From Rhynochetos jubatus (taxonomy: Eukaryota > Chordata > Aves > Eurypygiformes > Rhynochetidae), in contig CM050651.1 in the NCBI GenBank assembly GCA_027574665.1, positions 4,527,501-4,591,500 on the forward strand: a stretch of 64,000 nucleotides of DNA, given 5' to 3'. The notes below the pieces were generated by a model. The model made no database searches, was not told the origin of the DNA, and was given only the letters and a program-made list of their open reading frames with translations. This document shows, piece by piece, positions 23,379 to 36,700 of this stretch. The translations under genes and the position numbers were made by a program. Every line of letters begins with the position of its first letter. The stretch's first letter is position 1.

Positions 23379-25017
23379 GTACTGTTGGTGGTGAGCAGAG
23401 GTCTAAAAGGTACAGCATTCACTTCTCTGTGACTCCTCTCCCAGAGTTACTTCACAGAGCTGAAGCCATGTGATCAGCCAGCCTGCTGGGTGATGACATC
23501 AGGTAGCGCTAGGAGATCTTGCCAAATTCAAAGTCACGCATTACCAGTTTCCCAGCGGTTGATCCAATGCGTCCTCCTGAGCAACATTCACACTCTACTT
23601 GTAGGTAACAATTTTCACAAATCTAAAGAGGAGCAAAATTAGCTCTTGTTGAAGCTCAGGTAAACAGAAGCGCTATTGACAAGCAGCTACTAATAGGTAA
23701 TGGTGACTGCACAGTACAGTGGGCTCGTTGATAATGAATACACTGTGTTTTCCTTTCTACATGATAGACTCTGAAAGCAAATTAATGTGAAGGATAAACT
23801 TCATATTTTTAATAGACTGTGGTAGAGATAACTGAGAAGTCACTGATGGGTGAGACTATGAAGTTACGGGAATAGTTGTATGTTAATACATACAGCACAA
23901 CATAATAGCTAAATCAGTAACTTCATAGTGAGTCAAAGACTCTGAAGTGAGGGTCAGACTCTGAATATAGAACAGGCATAGCAAAAACAACCTCCATCCT
24001 TAAACTTTGTCTCTGCAGTGTTGCCCAGCACCAAGGTTCTGGGGTGGCCTTCTTATAGGAGATGGATTTTCAAGTTAAGAAATGTCTCTTCTTCCAAGAA
24101 AACTGCAAATAATGATGCAAAATCAGTAAGGCTGGATTAAGGAAATAAAAAGGCGTAGAATTGATTTGTTCATTAGTTATCAGAAAGAAAAGTTTCTCTC
24201 GCCCAGTTTATGTTGAGATAGTAAGAGCCTGCCAAAACCTTCAGATGAAATACAGAAATCCCAGATACACAATTCTATGATACACATTATAAACTTTCCC
24301 ACACTATTAATTTTATTGCCAACTAGTCACATCTCTGCATTTTACATCTCCCAGATTCTGTCAATCCACCAAACTTTTTTTTAAAATTGCAAACTCTATC
24401 TAAATAGTGTTGCAGATTTAACATCAGTAGTTGAGATAGCTGAAAAGTCTGACTCTCACAACCAGAACAAAGCAGGGGAATATTTTAGCCCTTTACAGAA
24501 AGCACTAAACCAGTTTACTAAAATCAATACTAAAGGATAGAGTACCAAGTTTTGGGGTTTATATCTCTTCCCTCCCCCATTCCCTTGAGAGTACTAAACC
24601 GAATAGTTTACTATCTTGCTGGAGTACAATACTGTAATAGTGAGTAATAAGTCAAAGCGATGTTTACAAGCACAGTGATGCTGGGAGTTTATATCAGACC
24701 ACAGGTTTCAGAAGAATTAATGTATATTTATAATGACTTAATTACAGTGATGAGGTATGTCTCTGCTGCCATAAGGAAAACTGAAAGGAAGAATATAGTT
24801 TAAATTATATATAGAATAACCCAGCTGAGTGCAGTTTTGCAAAGTTTGCTATTAACAAAACCCCTGTTACCTCAGTGAAAATATTTTTTTTCAGTAAGAG
24901 ACTCTGAAGATGCACAGTGCATTACAACAGGTTTAGGAACTGAACTTGCCGATGGAATCATCTCAGCAGAAGTAAGGATCAAGGCTTTAACTGCAACGTG
25001 GCTGAAGCACTCACTCG

Positions 25018-25056
25018 GAGTATCAGAAATAGCTTGTTCAAATCTTTCTGATACTC
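25018..25056. repeat. Perfect 12-bp hairpin
   Basis: GAGTATCAGAAA at 25018-25029 is the exact reverse complement of TTTCTGATACTC at 25045-25056, with a 15-base loop. It is shorter than a typical miRNA precursor stem. It could be a small structured element or chance. Confidence 0.7.
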
Positions 25057-26949
25057 TGCTACAACTTGAACCTCATGCTTTGCTTTTAAGTTATGGCAGA
25101 CCTAAAAAAAGGTGATATCAAAGTGCTAGTCTTAGACTATAAGATTCATAACCCTTCTGTCATTCTTTATGGATGCTTTCTGAAGTTGAAAACCAGCCTT
25201 GTTTCTTTCTTTCTTAATTTATTAACAACATGGCACAACAAGAGAAACAACAGATGAGTTTCTGTTTACTCGGGTAATTGTAACTTTGAGGTCCACAGTG
25301 TTCATCTGTGACAACCTGAAGTTTGGCAGCAAAGAAAGCGTTCAGAGAAGAAGATTTGTACAGATGCAGTTACCCATGTCACTTAGCTGCCTTATCCTAT
25401 TTAGGGGTGAATGGAACTGGTGAGGGGAAAAAAGGACATGTATTTTTTTTTTCTTGATGATAGTTCTGCAAGAAAGGCATTCCAAAGATTTCTAACCATT
25501 CCAACACGTGACTTTTGGTTGCTGTTGAGTTCCGTGTTATGAAGTTTGGCTTGCACACAACACAATTTAGAGATCCGTAGGAAGAATCCTTTAAGACAGA
25601 CAAAGAAAGGATCACGATGCTTTCCATGGCACTTGAGCAATTAGCCCACGTTAGTCTATGTAACACAGACATCAGTTCTGGACAGCGAGCTGTCTCCTTC
25701 TGCACAAGGCTGTCAACCCATTCATCTCCTCGAAAACACTTTCCTTGTGCAGACTAAAAAGAATACTCAAAGAACACTGTACTCAAATAACAGTCATGAT
25801 GAAAACACTTTCCTTCAATGTGGGAGATACTGTTTCAAAGCAATCTACCTGGTTTAAACATAATTTCTGATATCCCTAAGGAGTGCTCTGCAGCAGAGTG
25901 GCTTTCCTGGAGCAGTTCTGTGTCATTTCTAAAATCAAGTTTGATTAATTGATTATAAAGCCAGACAAGTCTATGTTGACCATGGAGACTGACTTCCTAT
26001 GTAATACTCTAGGGAAGTTCCCTGATAGATAATTTCAGCGGAAGACAGTAAAGCAAATCTCATTCTGATGTAAATAATCATATAATCATTGAACAAGTGT
26101 GTAGGGGGGGCCACCCTAGAGAGCCGTCAGTAGGGCAGTTTAACAACAGAGTCAAATAGCACTGCCAAATTACCCATTTTTAAGTCAACATTTTTATTTT
26201 CTAAGAATACCAAGGTGAGTTTATATTAATCTTTTCACCAGAAACAGCCAGCATAAATATCCTAGAAAATGATCCTACTCACATATCCCTTCACTCCTTT
26301 CTTCGAAAGGACAGACTTTTCTATAGATCTACGTTAACATAATGTTAAGAATTTCACTAAAACAAGAACATCAATAAAATGTAGTAGTGACTAAATGTGT
26401 AAAGCTAACATTCTACCTTGATGTGCAAATGTGACTGTCACATAAAAAATGTGACTGTCAGAGATCTGAGAAAGGAGGCCCCAAAGTAGGCTGTCTCTGG
26501 AATTGGTCTGTAAACATCTGTATCACAATGATTTTTCTTTTCTTTTTTTCTTCTTTTTCCACCACTTATGCTACACACAGCCATCCTAGAGTTTGAAAGA
26601 GAACTCTGCACTTTATCCAACCCTCTTTTTCTTGTTTCCAGCTCACACATCTTCCATTATTTGAATAATACCACTCATGCTAAAATGAGGGACTCCTACT
26701 AAATCGAAGAAATAAAACTGGCCTGTTACAGGGTGTGTTACATGGCTTTTGCAAGTGGTATCCAACCTGCCTTAAAGCAAATGTTGCCTCTTGCTTGTTC
26801 TGCTCCCTTGCCGTTTATAAAACTGTTGATTTTTTTTTTTTTAATTCCCTATATTTTATGACTGACGGAACGGGATTGCAACCACATTTTTAAGAACCAG
26901 TCCGCTTTCACAAACAAAAATACTCCTGAAGGTATTTTTACCTGAAGGT

Positions 26950-26968
26950 AAAAAAAAAAAAAAAAAAA
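26950..26968. repeat. Poly(A) run, 19 bases
   Basis: An uninterrupted A run directly after two copies of CCTGAAGGTA spaced 17 bases apart. No retroposed body is recognised upstream. Confidence 0.9.
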
Positions 26969-27288
26969 GCTGATGTATTAAATCAATGGGATTATAATTT
27001 AAAAACTTTTTTCACCTTTATGTAGTGACAATAACATGAACTTCTATTTTTCATCTTTAAACAGAGATAAATAAAACCGAGAATTAGTATAAGTAAACAT
27101 AATGCAAGAGTCTTTCCCCTTCTGATTTTACTACCTGAATATCACCTACCTCAAACTCTGATCAACCACTGTTTAAAATATATGAAAATTTCATGCTTTA
27201 ATGGTTCTCCTTACTGTGCAGTTGAAGTAATCAAACAACAATCCTACTTGCTTTCAAATTTGCAGTAGCTTATTATCACTGCTCTGTT

Positions 27289-27400
27289 CAGGATGCTGAA
27301 GGTTCTTGAAAAGGAGATGAATATTTAGTCCTATAGCTGTAATGCTAGCCTGAAGCTTTTGGAAACTCAGGTAATTCTCTACTTTGCTCGAGACTTGATG
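27289..27400 (+). mobile_element. MIR-type SINE 5' part, decayed (copy 1)
   Basis: The words AGTCCTATAGCTGTAATGCTAGCCTGAAGCTTT and what follows resemble the tRNA-derived head of amniote MIR elements (sequences like TCTAGTGGTTAGAGCACTAGCCTGGGACT). The whole block also aligns to 27611-27720, including about 30 bases before the SINE head, so the pair may be a local duplication rather than two insertions. The 3' half is missing or unrecognisable. Confidence 0.6.
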
Positions 27401-27610
27401 TGTTTTGTTGGGGTTTTTTTTTCTCATTTGGGAGGAAAAGAAAAAAAAGCCTAGCACCTGAATCTAAGCTTGTCTAATACTTGATACTCTTAAAGCTTCA
27501 GAAATGTACTGGCAAAATTTGTATGATAGGCATAATGTTATATACAGATTTGAAATGTGTGCTCTAGGATTAATTTTCTTTCCTCTAAGGATTTGTGTCA
27601 CTTCTCTATT

Positions 27611-27790
27611 TAGGATACAGTATGTTCTTGAAAAGAAGACAAATGTGTGGTCCAATAGTTACAGTGCTAGCCTGAAGCTTTGAAATCTCAGATAATTTCA
27701 TGCTTTGCTGTAAACTTCCTGTATAACCTTGGAGAAGTCATTCTTTCTGTCTATTGCAATTATGCATCTGTAAAATGAAAGAACAGTAGC
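27611..27790 (+). mobile_element. MIR-type SINE, decayed (copy 2)
   Basis: The head (GTGCTAGCCTGAAGCTTT) is followed by AAACTTCCTGTATAACCTTGGAGAAGTCA and TGCATCTGTAAAATG, in the order of the MIR consensus words ACTTCCTGTGTGACCTTGGGCAAGTCA and CATCTGTAAAATGG. This is sense orientation on the plus strand. It is strongly diverged, as expected for an amniote-age SINE. Its first 110 bases match the block at 27289-27400. Confidence 0.7.
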
Positions 27791-27794
27791 GTTT

Positions 27795-30507
27795 ATCACT
27801 GGGGGATTGGAAGGGGTGCAGTTTTCACATGGACGAAAACTACATCAGGGTCATAAGTTCCTTTAGAATGATAGATCATTTTTAATTAGCAAAGACATCT
27901 TGCACATACACTGAAAAAGGAGGGTGACTTTATCATGGCTGAATTTCTCAGCCCTGAATGGCAGCAGCACAAGTCCAGCTGACATTGCAGCACCTGAAAA
28001 ATGAAAGGAGCAATGTGATTTATGGAAGCCCCAGAATGATGCATGCATATTGACACATAATGCAAATCAGTGAGGCAATAAATACTGATGTCACACAAAG
28101 AGCATCAGAACAAACAAATGTAGCTTCAGTATTATGGAACCTTATCGCAACCCTCTTTTCTGATGTTAATGCATTTTGCACGCAGCAGAAATTATACTTC
28201 TGAGAAGAGCCACTTTTCTGTGTTCTCTAAAGATTATTCCTTTACGCAGTGTTGAATCATGCATATCCCTTCCTGAAATCATTTTAATCTTCCCTCTCCA
28301 GCTCAGCTGCATTGAAATGTATATTCTGTATGAATGCTGCTTTGGTGCAGCAATTACTCCATTTTGATTAGAGATGTGCTTATGAGATCTCCACAAACTA
28401 TAGTCCATTTTAAACAGAATTCACTTCTGATACAGACCTGTCTCTTCCTATGAGACAAGAGTCTCCTGAGATTTCTGACATCTTTTACCACTGGTGAAGT
28501 ATATATAGAGAACAGCTCTTTTTTGCTTCTAGATCTAACTGAAGGGGGAAAACAGAGAAAAAAGAAGTTCCAGAACTTTATCATCTACTAAAAAATAAAG
28601 GATGGCAAGTAAAAACTTATTCTGGGACTATTTCTCCCAATGAACATTATCAGGAATGATGTATATTAAGTCTGTGCAGTGAGAAATATGCAGTAAAGAT
28701 AGTATGCAAGCATTTAAAGACAAATGAACAAAACTTCCTACAATAAGTAAGGAGAACTTGTTCAAGCAACATGGAGAAAGTAGAGGGAAGTCTCTCCTCC
28801 CTGCCAAAATTTTCCAGAGTATCAAGATCATTTTCCTGGCACTGCAGCAATATTATTTTGTCTATGTAATCATCTAAGCAGCACAGAAAAATACAGTTTG
28901 GGTCAGTCTTTCTGTCTCATATTTTTTGGTCAGAAATTAGAAGCTTGAGATTTAGAATATAAAATCAAATGTGAGGGAATCCTGTTCTTTAGAAAAAAAG
29001 CCAAGAGGAGACAGGGAGTGAATAATAAGCAAGTTATAAAAAGATAATGGGAAGATTTTTACTGCTTACGTGTTTCTTTAAATGATCTCTATCTGTTGCA
29101 AGGAAAATAAAGAAAGGGAAAGACACAATCTAGTTCACATCAGGAAGGAATGATATAAACAAGAAACAGGTGTGCTATTTTGTTTTTACATATCCTTTAA
29201 TTTCTCTCTTTTGCTGATACCGTCAGGTAGTGTCTAGTGAGCTGACAAATCTGAAAGAAACTGAGAAAGCAAAAGAGATCACTGAATCTGAGTTACAAAA
29301 ATGAAGCATAATGTTGGTTTTATATGTTCTCGCAAAGAAAATGTGCTTTTACTGTGGTGCTTGCTGTGACCAGTGACCTTTCTCTAATGTCCAGTCATAA
29401 AGTATTTGATAGACAGGTTTCATTTGCAGGAATGTTCTCACAGAGGCAGAGCTGCATACACTTGCTCAAAAAGACTTGTTCAGTGGTTCATATTGCAGAT
29501 ATCTCTGTCATAATTTAAATTCTTCACAAAACAAATTCTCAAAAAATGTTAGTGAATAAATGCTAAGTACAAAATAACCTTTTTGGTTTAGCATGAAAAA
29601 AAGATGAGTTATCTAAAAAATAGTACAAAGCTCATACAGGGATAAACAAGTTTCCCACATGATTAACATTTCTCCACACAAACAGTATCTCAAACAAAAA
29701 TCAATTACAAACAAATGCACATGAAAAAACCAAAACCAATTCACAAATAATTTGCAAGCAGTCAAAAAGACTAAATTCATGGTATAAACTGATCACTAGT
29801 AATAGCCTATCTCTAATTTGGAATGACACCAGCTGTCAGCAATTTGCTGAGAATTCAGATTTTGGTGTGGAAACTCTTTTCGCATCATCCATCACAATCT
29901 GACATGAGAGGGTTGGAAGATAAAGGGACAAAAAGTAAATAAATTCTGCTTGTTGCCCAAGGCAAGATTCAGTTTGTTACTCAGCTTGTTGCGGTATGCT
30001 TCACTTTTAATGAACTTTTTAATGAAATCCACTTATTTGATGTACTATTTTTTTTATTCCGTGACAGAACAAAAACATGTTTGTATGCCTCTGAGTTCAA
30101 GAAGCCCTAGTATGAATGAAATGTGAAGAACGAGGCTGCCATGTTGGTTGATATCTTGCAATATATCATTAATTCAGAAGTTAAGGTGGCTCTCGACACG
30201 CTTGTCTCTGGCATCAAGACTAAATGCAGGAACAGTTAGTATTCTCTTGATTAACAATAAATGAAACCCAAGAAACTGTTGGCCGAAGACTGAGCAAAAA
30301 CTAAAAAAAAGAAAAGGCTAGGATTGATTTAGTGTTGCCATTGTGTGTAAGAGCTGAAAGACAACACAGACCACAAGCGGAAAAACGTGAAACCTCAAAA
30401 CAATGCACGTGCTGTGACACATGGAGAATAACAAAGAGTGTGAGGTTACAGAGAAGTCTCTGCCTCCTGTAAATAACCCCATCAATCAACTTTGTCTGGT
30501 TGCTCAG
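27795..30507. other. Noncoding stretch, possible conserved block
   Basis: No supported gene. The segment 28100-28400 has balanced composition, is open on both strands and has many octamer-like and homeodomain-like words (for example GCATATCC, ATGCATTTTGCAC, CAATTACTCC). It resembles a conserved noncoding element, but I cannot test conservation. Confidence 0.4.
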
Positions 30508-30547
30508 GTAGGCTTAGATAAGAGAGTTCTGGAGGGTATTTTCACAA
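30508..30547 (+). CDS. Candidate 40-nt exon (tentative)
   Basis: A good acceptor (CTTTGTCTGGTTGCTCAG) and a CACAA/GTAAGC donor bound 13 codons plus one base encoding VGLDKRVLEGIFT. It starts on a codon boundary, as the 23215 exon ends, and passes one base to the exon at 45231, which needs one. If it is skipped, a longer 101-codon frame covers the same place without splicing. Small size and selected phase keep confidence low. Confidence 0.22.
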
Positions 30548-32329
30548 GTAAGCCTCGAGGTTGGGAAAGGAGGGAGAAACCAACTTTCACACACAAAACC
30601 AGGTTCCATTCGACCCATCGCCCTGATGGTGGCACTTTGCTCTGGGAACCCTTGCTCGCACCTGCCACGTGTAGAACAATAATTAGGTCTGATTTAACAT
30701 TCAGAAATAGGCAATTTAATGAATAGCTTCCCCCATTTTTTACATGCCTGGCTCAAAAAAAACCAGCTGTATAAATGTGCTATTAAAAAAAACCAATGAA
30801 TTTTAATAATGACAGAGCAAATCATGTCATTCCAATCTCAATGTTCTCTAGTCTGAAAGGACCTCTCTTAACTTTTGCTATATTTTTCTCCTCCCACTGT
30901 GAATGGCTTAGAGAACTACTTTTCCTACTCAGTGCTTTTATTTGATCTTTTCACTCTCCTTTTTATCAAGCTAAAATGTTTCTGCAATATTCATGAATTC
31001 AGCAGCAGCCCAGGAGTGGGTGTAGGGTGTTGTTTTGCTACTGTTTCTCCTGCTGGGCCCCCTGCTCAACTAGAGAGTATAATCACATTTTAGAATTTAA
31101 CAGGCTCTTAAGTTGAGGGGGGATTGTTGGTTTTTGTTGCTGGAGGGTTTTTATGTGGGCTTTCTTTTTGTGGGTGAAACATGCTGGTTGTGGTGGTGTT
31201 GTACTTTATATCTACACTTGAAAGAAGAAATGTTCTGAACATGATAGGGTTTTACTGATTCTTGCGTTACTACATTAATACCTTCCCATATTAGGCCAAA
31301 ACTACATCTGATACATCTGGGTCTGGAAGTTAGTGTCAAAAATCTGTGAACAGTTTGAAGGATAGCCCCAGATTGTTGTCAGAAGATTGGAAGCTGCATG
31401 CTTCTATGTACATGTTTCCATTTAAATGGTGGAAATGAGTATGTTGAAATTTACATATATATTGGAATTTCTCAGAGAAATTAATCCCGTTCTCAGACAG
31501 CAGTTCAGTTCATTCCTCTACAAACCCTTGTGCAGATCAGCCAAACAATTTGTCTTGTCAAATGATTCAGATTAAACAGATACAACCAACCCAAGTATGA
31601 CTAGACATGTATTTTAGCCTGAAATAAAACTGATAAGCTTTTCCTCTTCCCTTCTCTCCCATTCCCACTTCTTTTCCTCTATCATAATGTTAAGGGGAAA
31701 AGAGTAGTTTTTAGCCTAATTGACAGCAGTGACCTAGTGAAAAGACGTTGCCTGTGTTTGATAGCAGTGTTCAACAGCCTCCCTCACGTTTAGAGAACAG
31801 TTGTGCTGGCTGTACAAATAAGTAGGGAAAAAGCAAACCCTGGTCAAGCAGGCGTATAGTCTTAAAAGGTGCAATAGATGGATAGGTGAGAAATACAGCT
31901 ACAATGTTGAAGTAAATAAAGGAAGGGAAGAACTGATATAAGTATTAATTATATGTTGTTGGGTTTTTTTTCACTTAAAGTTAGAGACAGGGTAATGGAG
32001 AGTTTAATTAGAAAAAAGAAATAAGAAAAGGAAGGCAATTACTGTTACAGCCCATCACTTCCCTCAACATGATTAACAGCTAGAATTTTGTAGGCCTTAA
32101 GGCAGAGTTGAGTCTTGAGTATATGAAAGAGATATCATTTTTATAGATCACATCAGGAAAAAAAATTCACACTTTTAAGTCATATCCTGCGCAGATAATA
32201 CAGCCAAAGAAAAATTACAGTATTAGAGATATCTATCAGTTGGAACAGTATTACATCTGTGAATACTGTTGCCAGTAAATTTTGTATCTCAACCTTAGGG
32301 AATATAGGATATTTATGACAAAAACTGAT
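30548..32329. other. Noncoding stretch
   Basis: Nothing recognisable. T/G-rich simple patches occur near 31110-31210. No splice-bounded frame is worth listing. Confidence 0.5.
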
Positions 32330-32898
32330 TGTCATGGTTTAACCCCAGTCAGCAACTACGCACCACAGAACCACTCACTCACTCTCCCTATGGCAGGATG
32401 GGAGAGAGAAGCGGAAAAGTGAGAAAATTCATGGATTGAGATAAAGGTAGTTTAATAGGTAAAGCAAAAGCTGTGCGTGCAAGCAAAACAAAGGAACTGG
32501 TTCACTACTTCCCATCAGCAGGCAGGCATTCAACCATCTCCAGAAGCAGGGCTGCATCATGTGTAACAGTTACTTGGGAAGACAAATGCCGTAACTCTGA
32601 ACGTCCTCCCCTTCTTCTTCCCCGAGCTTTATATGCTGAGCATGATGCCATATGGTATGGGATATCCCTTTGCCCAGCTGGGGTCAGCTGTCCCAGCTGT
32701 GTCTCCTCCCATGATCTCCTCCCACCTCTGGTAGGGTGGGGTGAAAGGCAGAAAAGGCCTTGGCTCTGTGTAAGCACTGCTCAGACGTAATGGAAACATC
32801 CCTGTGTTATCAACACTGTTTTCAGCACAAACCCAAACCACAGCCCCATACCAGCTACCATGAAGAAAATTAACTCCATTCCAGCCAAAACCAGCACA
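32330..32898 (-). mobile_element. Avian ERV 3' LTR, minus orientation
   Basis: The plus strand starts TGTCATGGTTTAACCCCAG and ends CCAGCCAAAACCAGCACA. It is related to the LTR at 12635 but of a different subfamily: the middle contains AAAGCTGTGCGTGCAAGCAAAACA and no TAA block. Read on the minus strand it has a TATA box (CATATAAAGC, plus-strand positions 32626-32636) and an ATTAAA signal (32451-32456). The bases immediately right, read on the minus strand as AAGGGATGAAGA, form a purine-rich polypurine-tract-like stretch, as expected upstream of a 3' LTR. Confidence 0.9.
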
Positions 32899-33700
32899 TC
32901 TTCATCCCTTATTCCATACCATTTACACCATGCTCAGGTCCCACACTATCCAACACATCCTCATTAACCACCACTCCCCTTCCAATTCTTTATTATAATA
33001 CACTGATAATCATTCCCTTAGTATATGGACCACCCCTACAGAACATCTGTAAAATGTCCACAAATGACTGCAAAATGTCCATTGAGCCCATTTAGGCTGG
33101 GAGTTTGGGCTCCACCTATTAAGGTGGTCACTTGGGACAGGAGAGGTGGTGTGTTGTGAGGAGTTACTGGGCACCAAAGCCAGCTCAGGTTGGGTCACTG
33201 TTGCACTTGTACTGCTGCTTGTAAGGCTTCTCCTCCACTGGTTAGGGTGGTTCCTGCTCTAACAATTCCTATAACATGCAACTCAAATCCTGGGTTACAA
33301 CAATTTAAAGGAGTAACCGTTACAATCTCCACCCCTGATCCCTTTGGGTCAGAGGATAGGGTTTAAAAATGCAGTGGGCTCCTCCCCTTGCTCCTAGCCT
33401 GGCTAGCAACGAGCAGTTATGCCTACAAGTGGAGCCTTATCTATGAGCCACCGTCTCCCTCAGGGGTGTACCTGCTGCATGTAGGCTTACCTACAGTCAC
33501 AGTCGCTTTGAGGTGCACCTGCTCCAGCGTGACCTGCTGCATGGCTGCAGTCCCTCCAGGTGTGTGCCTGCCCTGTCGTGGGCTTATCCAAGGCCACACA
33601 CTTTGAGGTGCTCCCGCATGACCTCATGCAAAGCCACTGATGCTTCAAGGTGTACCTCTGTCCCGGTCAAAACCACCACACTGGTGACTTTTAGCAAGTG
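32899..33700 (-). mobile_element. Residual ERV internal sequence before the 3' LTR
   Basis: The 800 bp right of the LTR are of a kind often found beside it in bird genomes. They include a block with repeated, imperfect GAGGTGCACCTGCT and GCTGCAG units at about 33430-33690 and several short minus-strand frames, the longest 62 codons at 33010-33198, all interrupted by stops. I see no intact gag, pol or env and no second LTR, so this is a truncated, inactive provirus end. The right boundary is estimated from where the sequence becomes ordinary AT-rich DNA. Confidence 0.7.
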
Positions 33701-36700
33701 CAAGTAAAGATTATGTTACAGCATTTTCTAAAGTGAATGAGTAGCATGGAAATGAAGAAAACCAATCAAGCAGAATGATTGGAGGGGGGAAGCTTACAGG
33801 ATTAAAAATTACAGAGAAGTTAGTTTTAAGTATACTAAAGGAGAAGAGAACATACAGCTGCATCAGAAAGCAGCCACTGAAGTGAGAAAGGTAAAATCCA
33901 CTTTGGAGAAAGGAAAGCATGAAGGAGAAATTCAAGACAAGGTGAGGTAGATGTCACAGCTCAGAAAGTAAAAAGGAGGAAAGAGACTGAATGGCCCTCT
34001 TCATTTTCTTTAGCATCAGAGAAGGCTATTAAGTGTCAGGTTAGGGACAGAAAGAGCTCATACTGATGAAGTCTGAACAGAAACATGAAAACATGAGGTT
34101 TAAAGCTGAAAGAAAGCTATGAAACAGTAAAGTATGTTAATCACCATGAAGTGTTATGCTCTCCCTGTGTGGCAAAATACAAGAAGATAGGTAAAAATTC
34201 AGCAAAGATTACTCCAAGTGTGTCAAAGATAGGAGTGTGTTTGGTTAGCTTGTTTCCTTTTTCCCTTCAATGTTCTTTTTTTTTTTTTTTTCTTTGAGAC
34301 TAAAGGAGGTTATTCACTATCTGTCCTGATGTCAGATTATTCACTACCTGTCCTTCCACCTTTGTGGAAGGCATTCAGTGTACATCCTCTTAGAAGGGCT
34401 GCATGTTTTGTTATTGGAAATAAGTTACCATTGCTTCTAGAGACAAACACTGAGCTGCTAGACTGATTTCTGATGATGCACAATGGGTCTTACACGGTTT
34501 CCTAATAAAAGGCAGGTTTCCTTCTTCCACTCATTGACAGATGGTAAAAGGACAAAGGTAAACTATGCCGTGGTTGTTACAGACTTGGTCTAATGTGTCA
34601 AATACATTTTTTAAAGTTCTCTTTGCAACTCTTTTCATTGCTTTACATGTGGCGAAATAATGTATGCTAATAACAGTATACATTGTTAATAGTTCCTCAT
34701 CTAAATGTTACTTGAACAAATGATGATTATTTTAGCTGTCCTTGATGTGCCTAAAAACACCACAATGACCTTCTTTAAAATAATTCATATGCAGTATTTT
34801 AAATACAGTTTTAAATAGATGAACAGAGAACAGCCATTTCCTCATATCCAGAAACTAATAACACTGCTGCCATCCTCTGCTTTTCATTTATGTACACTCA
34901 TCTTACTCCTGCACGTCTCCCCCTGCGTCTGCCTGTGATTGTTTTTGAAGAATAAAAAATGGAATAATCTGTAATCAGTAACCAATATCATTTAATTGCC
35001 TAGAAGCAGGGAAAAATGCGTGTGTGTGGCCAGTTGCACAAACGATGTAATTGTCTAGGAGACTGGTAACATGCAAGGCAGCTAGAGATGGCTTTCGTAT
35101 TCCCTTGACGGTATGTGTCCAGCTGTACTATTTGCACAACTCCTGTGGTGTTTGCATTTGTGTGTGTGTATGCACAGCTTGTTAGCGAAGAATGCAGACT
35201 GTTATGTGTAAATAAAAAAGAGTAATCTAATCTCACTTCAGAAGATGTTTCTTCATCTTCCTAAACAAGAATACAATTCACCAGTCTTGGCAGAGCTGTT
35301 TGAAGATATCTTAGAATGGCATAACAGAATTGTGAGAAAACATAACCAAGATCTGGAGTCCAGATGGATATAAAATAGCATCCACACTACCTGGCTCTGC
35401 TGTGCTCTGTTGAATTTTCCAAAAGTCCCTTATTTGCCTGAGAACTGTAATTGTACACACACACAGACACATCCGCTGCCCCCCCTCTGTTTATCTCAGA
35501 AACTGAAAGAGAACTAGTGATGTGCAATACCTTATCATAAGAAAATGATAAAGAATATCTCACTTTTGGCTGAAATACATCCTCATGGAAACTATCCAGC
35601 CTTTGTTCAACCTGATCTCCACAAAAGATTACTGATGAGAGATTTCTAGTGTCAGTACAACTTAAAGTGCACACAAAGATGCAGTTTTTGTGGGAGAAAC
35701 TTTAAGATTCATCTTTAAAAAAAATAAATGTTTAGTCTGGGTTCAGTAGCAGATGGAAACCCTGATTGCTGATACATAGTTACTCACCTTTCCAGTAGAT
35801 GGTAGTACAGATGTGCTTAAAAGAATATTACATTTGAGACTGAAACAAACAGTATGTAGAGGTTTTCAAATACTGAAGAAGAAGGAATTTTTAGCTGTAT
35901 CAGTTCTTAAAACTAAGTAATCTGAAACAGCCAATGGGAAAAAACGAACATCAGGATCTATTTTATTCTAGCCACTGATCTTTAGCAAGCTACTGAAAGT
36001 TCTATTTTTATAGAAAACTTGGTTGAAATGTAAATACTCATAACTGAAAGACAGGGATCTCTATAAACCATTGACAGTCCTATTTATGTAGTATTATATA
36101 TAATCTGTATGGTGGTGCATGACAGTCCCACTGAATGCAAAAGCCTATGGCTCTATTAGTCTGTATTATAAGTTGCATGTATTCATTTTTTTAACCAGAC
36201 TTGACTTAGCAATATTGGTAGAGACAGAGATAAACATCCTTTGTGTGACCAGCATTACAGATTGTCCCTCACAGATTTGTTACGCCTGTACGTGCTGATT
36301 TTATCAGCAGTAACTAAACATTCATATGATAACAAATGCAGTTCATTAATGATCTAAATACAATTAAAAAATAAGCCATATAAGTTAGAGATACTTCTCA
36401 GAGTAACAATTTCACTTGTAATTTTTTTTTTAATTATTATTTTTACAGCGTTACAACTCTTTAAAAAATAGAGTGGAAAAAATAGCTGAAGGAAAGGCAG
36501 AGGAATGGATTGCAATTTATCTGATAACCAAAAGTCAGAATTTATTGAAGCCATTTCAATTATAATGTAAATGTAAAAAACATGCCAAAAAATGGCCAGT
36601 TATTTAGCGTATAAATTTCTAAATATTTCCTGATGGGGAATATTAATATATGCTGTATTAATACCTACAGAATATTTTCATAACTCACATCTATACATAA

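Larger units (their letters stand above)
23379..27288. other. Noncoding stretch
   Basis: No supported gene. A perfect 12-bp-arm hairpin lies at 25018-25056. A run of 19 A is at 26950-26968. A 102-codon minus-strand frame at 25397-25705 and its overlapping frame are low-complexity toward their ends and have no recognisable domain. Confidence 0.5.

Noticed and set aside
35980..36060. MIR-like words near GCCACTGATCTTTAGCAAGC
   Set aside because: Too few matching bases and no second MIR landmark in the right place.
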